A stretch of DNA of 64,000 nucleotides from Anaerosporomusa subterranea (GCF_001611555.1 NZ_LSGP01000028.1:62001-126000), one strand, 5' to 3'; shown: positions 25,432 through 33,677, numbered from the stretch's first letter. The notes: generated by a model not told the origin, from the letters alone. Numbers and translations are program-made.

Positions 25432-26148
25432 TCATTTGTTGCCCAGCAGGCTATCGAAGTATTGATTGGCGTTTTGAATATATATATCGTCCGGTAGGAA
25501 AGACTGTTCCAGCGCTTGTTTCGTTTCGGTTGACAACGCCTGACCCGATGCAATTTCGCCACCGGCGTTTTTGACCCATTGCAGATACAGTTTGACTTGC
25601 GGCAGTTCCATTGACAGAAGTCCGCCCTGTGCCGCATAGATTTCGCCCAGCAGTTCTGTCTGCATATTCTGTGCCACACGCTGCACCCAGTGTGATATCG
25701 CCTGAAAATGCGACCGCTCAGGGAAACCACAATTCGACATCATCAGCAATTTGGGTGTTTTCTCGCCTGGCTTTTTCCAGTGGCGTGACTCACCAGTGGC
25801 CGTCTTGCTGAAATGCGGATCGCCTTTGACGATCATCCGATCCATGAACACTTTCAGCAGGCCAGAAATCGTATCGAAATACAGCGGACTGGCCAAAACC
25901 AGCACATCAGCTCCATCTGCCTCAGCCAGAATTTGCTTCATGTCGTCGGCGATGACACAGCGTCCCGGTGTCTTTAGCCAACAGGAAAAGCAGCCGTGAC
26001 AGTACCGTATCTCCTTCTCCGCTAAAAAAACGTTTAACGTGTTTGCGCCCGCCTCTTGGGCTCCTTGCAAAAAAGATTCGGCCATGATTTGCGTATTGCT
26101 ACTTCTGCCTCTGGGGCTTCCGTTGATCAAGACAATTTTCATATCCAC
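25432..26148 (-). CDS. Flavodoxin-like NAD(P)H/FMN oxidoreductase, iron-sulfur flavoprotein type
   Basis: 238 residues. FMN loop: INGSPRGRSSNTQ (residues 7-19). The motif CHGCFSCWLKTPGRC (about 50-64) resembles the compact CxxCxxCx4-7C motif of iron-sulfur flavoproteins, though many relatives with similar cysteines carry no cluster. Then ASPLYFDTISGLLKVFMDR, the family substrate/dimer block. Such proteins reduce quinones, O2 or other electron acceptors in anaerobes. The start has an AAGGAG box on the minus strand. It points the same way as the XRE-desulfoferrodoxin gene upstream, a possible common theme of oxygen protection. Confidence 0.85.
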   Translation of the reverse strand: MDMKIVLINGSPRGRSSNTQIMAESFLQGAQEAGANTLNVFLAEKEIRYCHGCFSCWLKTPGRCVIADDMKQILAEADGADVLVLASPLYFDTISGLLKVFMDRMIVKGDPHFSKTATGESRHWKKPGEKTPKLLMMSNCGFPERSHFQAISHWVQRVAQNMQTELLGEIYAAQGGLLSMELPQVKLYLQWVKNAGGEIASGQALSTETKQALEQSFLPDDIYIQNANQYFDSLLGNK

Positions 26149-26249
26149 ATTCTCCTTTTTACTCGCACCGTTTCTCTGTTGTGCGCTGCCCTGTCATTTG
26201 GATACAGGTAGTCTGTGCTCTCTTTCAAAGCAATGTAACGAAAAGGTAC

Positions 26250-26843
26250 TCAAATGAGTTGATAAAATAACCCGTGATTCGTGCAATGGAAATATAGTTT
26301 GCCATGCCCTAACTTATGAAATCGAAATTGCATATTCCACTCGGGATATTGCTTCACAATAAGAACTCTATCTCCTGTAACATACGCAACAAAAGATATA
26401 TAATGATCTTTTTTCATTTCGTGGGAAGAGGCAACATATAGTTCATTTTCTACAGGCTCTATATTTAGTAGATGGTTATCTTCCGCTTTTGCTGCAACTA
26501 ATGCCTCTAACCTCTTTCCGCAGCATGAAATATGAGCATCTCCTGTTGCTGTCATGAGATTATTACATTGTGGGCAGACATAAAAATTAAGTTTTTTCAT
26601 ATTACCTCCAATAGTTTCATTTAGTTCAATTTTACCTGAGAGGATTTCCTCAATATTAACTCCAAGTATCTGTGATAGCTCTGGGAGCAAGGATACATCA
26701 GGGCATCCAAGGCCGCGCTCCCATTTACTTATTGCTTTGTCACTGATGTTCATTAAATCAGCTAACTGCTTTTGTGTCATGGCTTTTTCTTTTCGCAGAT
26801 TATAGATTAAGTTACCGATTTTATCGCAATCCATTAGCGTCAC
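26250..26843 (-). CDS. XRE-type HTH fused to a desulfoferrodoxin (superoxide reductase-like) module
   Basis: 197 residues in three parts. Residues 8-65: an XRE/Cro HTH (LRKEKAMTQKQLADLMNISD, KAISKWERGLGCPDVSLLPE). Residues 85-115: a desulforedoxin-like knuckle, CPQC then CCGKRL, the CxxC/CC pattern that binds one iron with four cysteines. Residues 130-197: a superoxide reductase-like domain with H-x5-H (SSHEMKKDHYISF) and C-x2-H (CTNHGLF), the pattern of four of the five usual ligands of the catalytic iron. The histidine that normally precedes (KHVP) is not visible. It is probably a redox- or oxygen-sensing repressor built on a desulfoferrodoxin. Confidence 0.8.
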   Translation of the reverse strand: MTLMDCDKIGNLIYNLRKEKAMTQKQLADLMNISDKAISKWERGLGCPDVSLLPELSQILGVNIEEILSGKIELNETIGGNMKKLNFYVCPQCNNLMTATGDAHISCCGKRLEALVAAKAEDNHLLNIEPVENELYVASSHEMKKDHYISFVAYVTGDRVLIVKQYPEWNMQFRFHKLGHGKLYFHCTNHGLFYQLI

Positions 26844-26956
26844 CTCCGAAATTTAGTTTAGAGTATTTTACAGATACTTGCAATAAACGAACCGTAGATA
26901 TTTAGAGTCAAAGGAGCAAAATTTAATAGTATATGCTAGATAGTATAATCAATCTT

Positions 26957-26998
26957 CGCCGTTTGACCCGATATGGAGATCCGTATCACTGGTAACCC
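26957..26998. repeat. Dispersed hairpin repeat (rlmH-tail type), copy 2
   Basis: CGCCGTTTGACCCGATATGG, AGAT, CCGTATCACTGGTAAC: inner stem GATATGG/CCGTATC with one G-T pair. The outer right arm is degraded (CCCAG). It lies between the XRE gene and the purine riboswitch. Confidence 0.75.
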
Positions 26999-27121
26999 AG
27001 CACACCTTCATATGGCCTGCGCTGACCTCGAAATCGTCCGCTATCGTTGCAGCCAGACTGATATATAACTTGACATATCGACAAATTTCTGCTAAATTCT
27101 ACACATAAAATATACATATTT

Positions 27122-27186
27122 CTCATATATCCTCGGGAATTGGCCCGAGAGTCTCTACCCGGTGACCGTAATCACTGGACTATGAG
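27122..27186 (+). ncRNA. Purine riboswitch aptamer, guanine type
   Basis: P1 is CTCATA/TATGAG (27122-27127, 27181-27186), P2 CTCGGG/CCCGAG (27132-27137, 27144-27149), P3 CCGGTGA/TCACTGG (27159-27165, 27172-27178). The loop bases TTGG and CCGT can make the usual loop-loop pairs, and the core GTCTCTACC is conserved. The ligand-pairing base before TATGAG is C (27180), which selects guanine or hypoxanthine over adenine. No terminator follows directly; a second aptamer begins within a few bases. Confidence 0.88.
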
Positions 27187-27189
27187 CTG

Positions 27190-27297
27190 AAAGTGAATCT
27201 AGGGTTCCGCGGAGTTTTCCGGTCTGGTCCGAGCGATTCGCATGGTTTTTGTTTACCCTAAACCATGACACCGTAGGGAGAAAAGCCCAGACGGATA
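27190..27297 (+). ncRNA. ykkC-family aptamer, probably the PRPP-sensing subtype
   Basis: Conserved ykkC blocks appear in order: CTAGGGTTCCGC (27199-27210), GGTCTGGTCCGAGCGA (about 27231-27246) and ACACCGTAGGGAGAAAAGCCC (about 27268-27288; the last part overlaps the terminator stem). The variable P3 arm CATGGTTT/AAACCATG lies between. Guanidine, ppGpp and PRPP subtypes share this fold. The position immediately behind a guanine aptamer and before purine uptake and phosphoribosyltransferase genes fits the known tandem guanine-PRPP arrangement. The subtype is inferred from context. Confidence 0.8.
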
Positions 27298-27346
27298 GGT
27301 TTCACTCATTTAAGCGAGTGGACCCTATCGGTCTAGGCTTTTTTGT
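27283..27346 (+). terminator. Riboswitch expression-platform terminator
   Basis: AAGCC-C-AGAC-GGATAGG pairs with CCTATC-GGTCT-A-GGCTT around a CACTC/GAGTG inner stem, followed by TTTTTTG. Its left arm reuses the AAGCCC of the ykkC-type aptamer, so ligand binding there should break this hairpin and allow read-through. Confidence 0.85.
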
Positions 27347-27376
27347 TTTTAAATTAATTAATTAGGGGGAAAAGAA

Positions 27377-28456
27377 ATGAGCATTGAAGACATTTTGGCA
27401 GCCTTGGGTGTTATCGTCAATGGGTTGCCGCAAGGGTTATTGGCATTGACCTTTGGCTTCGCCTCGGTGCCCACTGCGGCAGGGTTCATCGTCGGCGCTG
27501 TTGGTTGCGGCGTACTCGGGGTTGTAGCGCCAATTTCATTCCAGGCAGAAACAATCACGATAGTTGGCACGATGGGCCGTACGATTCAGGAAAGGCTGTC
27601 CATGATATTCTGGGAAGGCGCATTGCTGCTGGCTATTGGCCTATTAGGTGTATTCGGTAAGATCGTGAATTTTATTGGTCCTGTAATAACCAACGCGATG
27701 ATGGCAGGTGTAGGTATACTCCTGGCGCGAGTGGCTGTCGATATGACTCGCCGCAACCCTGCAATAGGTATCGTGTCGATTGCGGTTGCCCTGTTGACAT
27801 ACTACATAACTCCTAATCCAGCAAATAAGCTGGTTTTCACTATTGTTGCCTCGGTACTAGCCTCAACGGTCGCCTGCGTAGTTCTCAAACAAAAATGCGA
27901 TCTGTTATTTGATGAATCGCGCGAGAAATTTATCTTTCAAAAGCCCATTCTTAACGTTAACGTCATCCGCGGAACACTGGGTATCGTTACCCTGAATATT
28001 GGCGCGAATATCGCGTTCGGCAACATCACTGCGCAGACAATCGCCAAGACAGATGTGAACCTGGATCATCTTACCATTATCAGCAGCCTGGCTGATATGG
28101 CGTCTTCCTTATTCGGCGGCGGACCGGTTCAAGCAATCATTTCCGCAACTGGTGCCGCGCCCCATCCAATAGTGGCGGGTGTTCTAATGATGAGTCTAAT
28201 GGCAGTTATCCTGCTGTCGAAACTCTTGCCCCGTATCGGCAAATATGTGCCAAACGAATCTATTGCTGGCTTCTTGCTGGTGCTTGGCGTGATCGTTACC
28301 GTGCCGATCAACGCCAGCCTCGCCTTGCAAAGCGGCATCGGTACGCCCGAATCCATCATCGGCGGCGTCACAATGGCTGTCACCGCCATCACTGATCCGT
28401 TTCTCGGCATGGTGGCAGGCCTTTTGGTAAAACTACTAATTGGCACTTTTAGTTAA
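27377..28456 (+). CDS. NCS2-family purine/xanthine permease (short form)
   Basis: 359 residues, all strongly hydrophobic, with blocks typical of NCS2 transporters such as LTFGFASVPTAAGFIVGAVGC, APISFQAETITIVGT and SSLADMASSLFGGGPVQAII. Usual NCS2 proteins have about 430-460 residues and 14 helices; this one is about 80 shorter, probably lacking helices at one end, though the frame is intact and starts well (GGGGGAAAAGAAATG). It should import a purine base with protons or sodium. The tandem riboswitch upstream and the phosphoribosyltransferase gene downstream support a guanine/hypoxanthine or xanthine substrate. Confidence 0.85.
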   Translation: MSIEDILAALGVIVNGLPQGLLALTFGFASVPTAAGFIVGAVGCGVLGVVAPISFQAETITIVGTMGRTIQERLSMIFWEGALLLAIGLLGVFGKIVNFIGPVITNAMMAGVGILLARVAVDMTRRNPAIGIVSIAVALLTYYITPNPANKLVFTIVASVLASTVACVVLKQKCDLLFDESREKFIFQKPILNVNVIRGTLGIVTLNIGANIAFGNITAQTIAKTDVNLDHLTIISSLADMASSLFGGGPVQAIISATGAAPHPIVAGVLMMSLMAVILLSKLLPRIGKYVPNESIAGFLLVLGVIVTVPINASLALQSGIGTPESIIGGVTMAVTAITDPFLGMVAGLLVKLLIGTFS

Positions 28457-28467
28457 TGGAGGTAAAG

Positions 28468-29016
28468 ATGAATATTCCAACGTCCTACATACTTACAGTC
28501 TGCGGCCTTGAGCGGACTCTGCCCGTCCTGCAGGTTGCGCCTGATCTTAGCATTGCCAGTTTCGTTATTCTCGGCGATACGGAACTTGTTTGTCGAACAG
28601 CGCCTGAGTTGGTCAAAAAGCTGCCTCCTATTGACGTACTTATCACAGCAGAGGCGAAGGGAATTCCTCTCGTGTTTGAGGTTTCCCGACTGCTCGGCAT
28701 GAATTACATTATCGCTCGTAAAAGCGTCAAGCCTTACATGCAGGACCCACTAACCATAGAGGTCCACTCCATCACCACGCAGAAAAAGCAGACTCTCTGT
28801 CTTGACGGTAAGGACGCTGCCGTTATCAGAGGCAAACGTGTAGCTATTATTGACGATGTCATAAGTACAGGTGAGTCGGTTGCTGCAGTGGAACGACTTG
28901 TTTGCCAGGCGGGTGGAGTGGTGGTCGCGAGAGCGGCTATCCTGGCCGAAGGCGATGCCGCCAATCGTGATGATATCTTGTTCCTCGCGCCACTGCCGCT
29001 CTTTCCGCACAAGTAG
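28468..29016 (+). CDS. Purine phosphoribosyltransferase (Apt/Xpt-like)
   Basis: 182 residues from the ATG at 28468 with GGAGG eight bases upstream; an upstream ATG at 28456 overlaps the permease stop. The PRPP-binding motif is VAIIDDVISTGESVAAV (about 127-143), and ITAEAKGIPLVFEVSRLLG is the pyrophosphate loop region. It joins a purine base to PRPP to make the nucleotide. Co-transcription with the permease gives an uptake-and-salvage unit. The exact base (adenine, xanthine or guanine) cannot be told from motifs, but the riboswitch favours guanine/xanthine. Confidence 0.85.
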   Translation: MNIPTSYILTVCGLERTLPVLQVAPDLSIASFVILGDTELVCRTAPELVKKLPPIDVLITAEAKGIPLVFEVSRLLGMNYIIARKSVKPYMQDPLTIEVHSITTQKKQTLCLDGKDAAVIRGKRVAIIDDVISTGESVAAVERLVCQAGGVVVARAAILAEGDAANRDDILFLAPLPLFPHK

Positions 29017-29104
29017 ATGATAAACTTGGCGTAAACCAAGTTTTCCGGCTGAGATAATAAACCCTATCTGCTAGAGAAGACAACGCTTAAGTTTGACAAG
29101 TCAT

Positions 29105-29126
29105 GCCCTGCTGAGTTCAGCAGGGC
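29105..29126 (+). terminator. Terminator of the purine salvage operon
   Basis: GCCCTGCTGA-G-TTCAGCAGGGC, a 10-bp perfect stem, followed by TTTTCG. Confidence 0.85.
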
Positions 29127-29788
29127 TTTTCGTATTTCTGGATAACCTGCGCCAAATGGTTGATTCCCTCGGCCGTAATTCCTTTCGTGCTGATCTGCCA
29201 GGGTCTACGTTTGGCTAGCGGAGGTGCGGCGGTCATCCTGACGGGGGGGATGCCTGTGAGTGGACTGATCTGCTCTTTGTGAGGAGTTGTGGCAAAATGT
29301 TGACAAAAAAGGAACATCCCCGCTTGTCCGCGCGTATTAAAATTTACAGCACAGATGGGTAGGTATTATAGTAATTTCAAATCGGAAGATTTTACGATTA
29401 AATAGTATATTTATTTAAATCGTTGAATTGCGATATTGCGCTAACTAATAAGAACTTGGCATAATCCGTATAATTGTAAAAAATGAAGAAACCTCAATCT
29501 TTGCGTTATGCGGGGTTGAGGCTTTTTGTTAAGAAGGATTCTAATTGTAGTCAGAGTATTATTCTTACAAGGTGGAATTATTACATTGAACGGATATGGT
29601 TTTCTAGCTTTGGCAATCGTCGTAGAGTATTGGTGTGGTATGATGAAAACATTACTGTGTATGAAACGTAGAGGGAAGGGCTTTTGAAAATTTTGTGAGT
29701 TCGAATAATATCGAAAAGGTAATAATGCTAGTATTATCGCATTGCTATTCAAGAAGTTCTAATTAGCCCTATGAGCGGAGGTTATTTA
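29127..29788. other. Intergenic stretch with RAYT repeat and small hairpin
   Basis: An inverted RAYT repeat lies at 29299-29330 (TTGACAAAAAAGGAACATCC). The minus frame 29117-29317 ends in WQISTKGITAEGINHLAQVI, which looks like real protein sequence but matches nothing I can name; it may be a gene tail. A CCTCAA/TTGAGG hairpin with TTTTT is at 29491-29527. No convincing gene. Confidence 0.4.
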
Positions 29789-30550
29789 ATGAAATTATTA
29801 ACATTAACTGAAGAAAACTTAGAACGAGAGCATATTTGCTGTGCCATTGCTGACCAGAAAACCGCACCAGGAGTATCGCTGAAGAAAGCGTGGTTGAGAA
29901 ATCGTTTTCAAGATGGACTGGTTTTCAGGAAAGCAGACGTTCGGGGGAAAGTGTTTATTGAATATTTGCCCGCCGAAAACGCCTGGTGCCCCATTGATGC
30001 CGACGGCTATATGTTCATCAACTGTTTTTGGGTGGCTGGTCGTTATCAGAACCAGGGGTATGGTGCTGAACTATTGCATTCGTGCTTGCATGAAGCGACA
30101 GGTAAAAACGGAGTTGTCATAGTTTCGAGCCTAAAAAAAAGACCTTATCTTTCTGATAAAGCCTATCTATTGAAAAAGGGTTTTGAAGTCGCCGATACAG
30201 CACCACCCTACTTTGAGTTGCTGGTTAAACGGCTGCAAGGTGACGCTGCAATGCCCAAGTTTAGAGATACCGTAAAAACACCGCCCCTTTCTTTTAGTCG
30301 GGGGCTGACTGTGCTGTATACCGATCAATGTCCTTTTGTTGAATACCATGTACAAAAGGAGCTGGATATCATCAGTGAAGAGTTTGATATCCCCATAAAC
30401 CGCATCAAACTGGAAAGCAGGGAACAGGCTCGCCAATCCCCAGCTGTATTTACAACCTATACTGCTTTTTATCAAGGTGAGTTTTTGACCCACGAAATTC
30501 TTACCAAAGCAAAGTTCAGTAAGCTGTGGGAGAAAATTAAGGACGCCTAA
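29789..30550 (+). CDS. GNAT acetyltransferase with C-terminal YoaP-like domain
   Basis: 253 residues from the ATG at 29789 (GGAGG eight bases before). Residues about 1-150 form a GNAT domain with the acetyl-CoA loop WVAGRYQNQGYGAELL; residues about 165-253 match the YoaP-like C-terminal extension (SRGLTVLYTDQCPFVEYHV). The YDQCPF-type cysteine is conserved in the family. The substrate is unknown. It is a single gene. Confidence 0.82.
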   Translation: MKLLTLTEENLEREHICCAIADQKTAPGVSLKKAWLRNRFQDGLVFRKADVRGKVFIEYLPAENAWCPIDADGYMFINCFWVAGRYQNQGYGAELLHSCLHEATGKNGVVIVSSLKKRPYLSDKAYLLKKGFEVADTAPPYFELLVKRLQGDAAMPKFRDTVKTPPLSFSRGLTVLYTDQCPFVEYHVQKELDIISEEFDIPINRIKLESREQARQSPAVFTTYTAFYQGEFLTHEILTKAKFSKLWEKIKDA

Positions 30551-30741
30551 TTTTTCTCTTCAATAGATATGAGATACTGCATATAATCTTTATTTGCCAT
30601 TAAAAGTGATAGTTCGTTATTTATGATACGGAGAGCGTAACCGTCGTAATGATAAATGTGTATTTAACAGGAATTGGTATCGAATTGGATAGTGCGCTGT
30701 TAAAGCCACCACATAAGTGAATCCATCAATAGCGAATAATT

Positions 30742-30785
30742 CGCCGTTACCAATGATACGGATAACCATATCATTGGTAACGGCG
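30742..30785. repeat. Dispersed hairpin repeat, copy 3 (most symmetrical)
   Basis: CGCCGTTACCAATGATACGG, ATAA, CCATATCATTGGTAACGGCG: here both arms pair over 20 bases with one mismatch. The copy shows that the whole 44-bp unit is an inverted repeat. Confidence 0.85.
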
Positions 30786-30829
30786 ACAAGCACCTTCAAC
30801 CCTGATAAAAACGGGCTGAGGGTGCTTGT
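30786..30829. terminator. Bidirectional terminator between acetyltransferase and LysR genes
   Basis: ACAAGCACCTTCAACCC and GGGCTGAGGGTGCTTGT pair over 17 bases with two mismatches. The remaining spacer 30551-30887 holds the repeat copy 30742-30785 and nothing else recognisable. Confidence 0.7.
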
Positions 30830-30887
30830 CTTATGCGAATTGGGCAGGGGGCGGAGCGCTTCGTCACCAGTGAAATCAATGTAATGG

Positions 30888-31838
30888 TTATTGCTTGCTA
30901 TCTGTTTTCTGTGCTATCTTTATAAATTCTTCCATAGTTCTGGTGATATATTTATTTTGTTTATTATAAAAGAATACATTGCGGAATGTGTAGGGACTGT
31001 TTATTTTGTAATATAGCATGTCTGAGCCATAGCCTGCTTTTTGGGCTAAGGTATCGCTAATGATTGTAATTCCCATGCCGTAGCAGGCTACGTTATATGC
31101 TGTAGCTAACTGATCTAATTCTAAAATAATTTTAGGCGTCAAGCCGTATTCTTGAAAAATTCTATCTGCGCGCATTCGCGTGTCGTTTCCATCCCTCAAA
31201 AAAATGCATGGATCATGGGCAAATAATGACAAAGGTACGGGCTTTGTCGCTGGATTTAAATGCATTCCGTTGCGGATATCGTCAATAGATAATTGGTATT
31301 CTTGGGCCAGACTATTTGAAGCAAATTTCTTGGGAACGGTAAGAATAAGACACTCTCTGCAGAATAAGTGTTTTTCATAGATTGCTTCATTCAAGGGGTA
31401 ATTATCGATGACAAAATCGAGTGTGCCTGAAAAGAGCTGATCTTCTAAATGGGCACTATTGGCTTCAACGAGATTTACTTTGATGGAGGGGTATTTTATA
31501 GTGAATTCGGTAATTATTGCCGGAAGAATAAATGAAGCAAAAACATTACTTGCGCCAATAGAAAGTCGTCCTGTTTTTAGCTGATTTAAATTGCTAAGAT
31601 AGTTTTCAAATCGATTTTCAATATCCATAATCTTTTCTATGGATTTTACATACTCGGTACCGCCTTCTGTCAACTGGACAGGATTACTGCTTCGGTCAAA
31701 TATACAGCAGCCAATGCGTTTTTCAATTTTCTTAATTGCAGCGCTTAAAGCAGGTTGGCTGATATAGAGATTCTGTGCTGCTTTTGAAAAGCTTTTTTCT
31801 TTGTAGACTTCATAAATATATTCTTTCCCCTTAAACAT
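30888..31838 (-). CDS. LysR-family transcriptional regulator
   Basis: 316 residues: an N-terminal winged helix (EKSFSKAAQNLYISQPALSA, about 14-33, then IKKIEKRIGCCIFDR) and a substrate-binding domain (about 90-300) beginning LSIGASNVFASFILP. LysR proteins usually control a divergent gene, here the amino acid racemase at 31969, and bind a T-N11-A or inverted site between them. AATCAAATA/TATTTGATT at 31855-31897 is a candidate. GGAGG precedes the start on the minus strand. Confidence 0.92.
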   Translation of the reverse strand: MFKGKEYIYEVYKEKSFSKAAQNLYISQPALSAAIKKIEKRIGCCIFDRSSNPVQLTEGGTEYVKSIEKIMDIENRFENYLSNLNQLKTGRLSIGASNVFASFILPAIITEFTIKYPSIKVNLVEANSAHLEDQLFSGTLDFVIDNYPLNEAIYEKHLFCRECLILTVPKKFASNSLAQEYQLSIDDIRNGMHLNPATKPVPLSLFAHDPCIFLRDGNDTRMRADRIFQEYGLTPKIILELDQLATAYNVACYGMGITIISDTLAQKAGYGSDMLYYKINSPYTFRNVFFYNKQNKYITRTMEEFIKIAQKTDSKQ

Positions 31839-31854
31839 AAGACCTCCGCGGTAT

Positions 31855-31897
31855 AATCAAATAGTTATATTATTTATATAGATATATGTATTTGATT
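31855..31897. promoter_or_regulatory. Candidate LysR operator
   Basis: AATCAAATA (31855-31863) and TATTTGATT (31889-31897) form a 9-bp inverted repeat in the A+T-rich gap between the lysR and racemase genes. Position and symmetry suggest a regulator site. Confidence 0.5.
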
Positions 31898-31968
31898 CTA
31901 TTGTACTCGGATTTTATAATGAAATCAAATAAGGAGTAAGCCGTTGTTGTAAACAGGGGGAAGGTAAA

Positions 31969-32673
31969 ATGCAAAAGTCAATTGGGATTATTGGAGGTAT
32001 GGGAGCTTTAGCTACTTGTGATTTATTTAAAAAGATTATAGACATGACAGATGCCAAGTCTGATCAAGAACATATCCATATTTATGTAGATTGTAATACC
32101 AATATTCCAGACCGGACAAAGGCCATATTGCAAGGCGGAAAGGATCCTGTGCCTGAAATGGTGAGAAGCGGCGTGCGATTGCAATCGATGGGAGCGGATG
32201 TGTTGGTTATGCCATGTAATACGGCGCACTATTTTTATGATAAGATTACGCCTTTTTTTGATATTCCGCTTTTAAATATGTTGAAAGAAACGGCGAAGGA
32301 AATTAAAAAAAGGAAAATAAGAAAAATTGGGTTGTTGGCAACTGATGGGACGATTCAGTCAGGGGTATATCATAAAGCTTTAACGGATATAGGGATAGAT
32401 TTAGTTATTCCTTCGCCCATGCAACAGACGAGTGTAATGGATATTATTTATAATGGGGTAAAGGCGTCAAACAGAAATATCAATATTAATGAGTTTTATG
32501 GGGCAATCGATAAGCTTTTTGAGAAAGGGGCAGAAGTGTTGATATTGGGGTGCACAGAGCTTCCGGTTGCATTTAAAATGTTTCATATTGACAGGCCTGC
32601 AATTGACCCGACCTCAGTATTGGCGGCAGCAGCAATTCGATTTGTTGATATGCCGTTATTAAATAGGCTATAG
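31969..32673 (+). CDS. Aspartate/glutamate racemase family protein
   Basis: 234 residues. Both catalytic cysteines are visible: MPCNTAHYF (about 82-90) and LGCTELPVAF (about 190-199). The start SIGIIGGMGALATCDLFKKI is typical of RacX/YgeA-type racemases, which interconvert L and D amino acids without a cofactor. Such enzymes supply D-amino acids for wall remodelling or act in catabolism. It is controlled, in all likelihood, by the divergent LysR gene. Confidence 0.9.
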   Translation: MQKSIGIIGGMGALATCDLFKKIIDMTDAKSDQEHIHIYVDCNTNIPDRTKAILQGGKDPVPEMVRSGVRLQSMGADVLVMPCNTAHYFYDKITPFFDIPLLNMLKETAKEIKKRKIRKIGLLATDGTIQSGVYHKALTDIGIDLVIPSPMQQTSVMDIIYNGVKASNRNININEFYGAIDKLFEKGAEVLILGCTELPVAFKMFHIDRPAIDPTSVLAAAAIRFVDMPLLNRL

Positions 32674-32695
32674 GATGTGAAAAAATCCAGTCGAA

Positions 32696-32960
32696 GGTTT
32701 TTTGGCGGAGAATTAGTTGATATCGTGTTTTCGTTAGTGATGGTAGGGCGCGATGAATATCCCATCACCTAGGTAACAATGTATGGATTGGTGCACAGGT
32801 AGTAGTTCTGCCAGGCGTGACGATCGGTGATGAAGTTGTAATTGGAGCTGGCAGTGTAGTGAATAAAGATATTCCTTCTGGTGTAATTGCAGCGGGAAAT
32901 CCCTGCAAGGTAATTCGTAAAATAACTGAAAATGATAAGGGAAAATACTTGAAAGAATAG
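32696..32960 (+). pseudogene. RAYT tail joined to maltose O-acetyltransferase C-terminus
   Basis: Bases 32696-32757 match the last part of the RAYT gene (5985-6040; GAGAATTAGTTGATA and GGATGGTAGGGCG-like blocks). From 32763 the plus frame reads [20 protein letters not shown], then [20 protein letters not shown] and ends at 32960: the C-terminal hexapeptide-repeat part of a Maa/LacA-type acetyltransferase. The first two thirds are missing. The junction suggests the transposase element disrupted the gene. Confidence 0.8.
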
Positions 32961-33013
32961 TGACATGAATGATGAACTTCAAAAAAGGAAATGTATAAAA
33001 CGGCGAATTTTGG

Positions 33014-33041
33014 CCTCAACTCTTTAAATCAGGGGTTGAGG
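33014..33041 (+). terminator. Terminator CCTCAAC...GTTGAGG
   Basis: A 7-bp stem followed by TTTTATTT. The same GGCCTCAACTC-type hairpin with ACGGCGA before it also occurs at 51406-51490, so this is probably a piece of a repeat unit. No gene before 33174. Confidence 0.6.
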
Positions 33042-33173
33042 TTTTATTTGAAGGAGTTTGTCGATACTTAAGTAAGTATGTTAATAAGGCAACTGTTATG
33101 CCAATAAAAAGCTTTTTAGCGTTCACATTTTTTATGGAAAGATTGAAGATGGAATTGTAATGGAGATAAATTT

Positions 33174-33677
33174 ATGGAAAATACCAGCGATAGCGTTTTC
33201 AATAAAAGTAATAACATAGTTCTTGAATCCGTTGATAAACATATTGACCAACTTGTTTGGTTTCTTAATCATGATGATTGTTTGGCTGATGCTTTAGGTT
33301 CGAATAACTCTGTTAAGATATCCAAACAGAATTTTATGGAAACCAATAAAAAATGGGCCACTGAGAGATGTGCAGATTTATTTGCGATCGTTCATGAGAA
33401 AAAAGCGATAGGGATGATATCGCTAAGTCATCAGGAGATAGTCAACCATACTACCCGAATTGGTTATTGGCTAGGGAGTAGATATTGGAATAAGGGATAT
33501 GCCAGTAAAGCTTTTCAGCTTATACTTGAGTTAGCCAAAAGAAAAGGATTGAAGCATGTATCTTCTGCAGTTAGAGAAGACAATATGGTATCTAGAAAAA
33601 TCTGGGAGAAATATGGGGCTCAAAGTGTGCTGGAAGATGATAAATATTCTTTTGTGATTGATATTGAAAAAATGTAA
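33174..33677 (+). CDS. GNAT family N-acetyltransferase
   Basis: 167 residues. GNAT fold with RIGYWLGSRYWNKGYASKAF (about 102-121), the acetyl-CoA loop, and SAVREDNMVSRKIWEKYG at the end, typical of RimJ/RimL-like enzymes. Substrate unknown. An ATGGAGA ribosome binding site stands nine bases before the ATG. Single gene, AT-rich. Confidence 0.85.
   Translation: MENTSDSVFNKSNNIVLESVDKHIDQLVWFLNHDDCLADALGSNNSVKISKQNFMETNKKWATERCADLFAIVHEKKAIGMISLSHQEIVNHTTRIGYWLGSRYWNKGYASKAFQLILELAKRKGLKHVSSAVREDNMVSRKIWEKYGAQSVLEDDKYSFVIDIEKM

Noticed and set aside
27122-27186. Adenine or 2'-deoxyguanosine riboswitch
   Set aside because: The ligand-pairing base is C, not U, and the core does not show deoxyguanosine-type changes.
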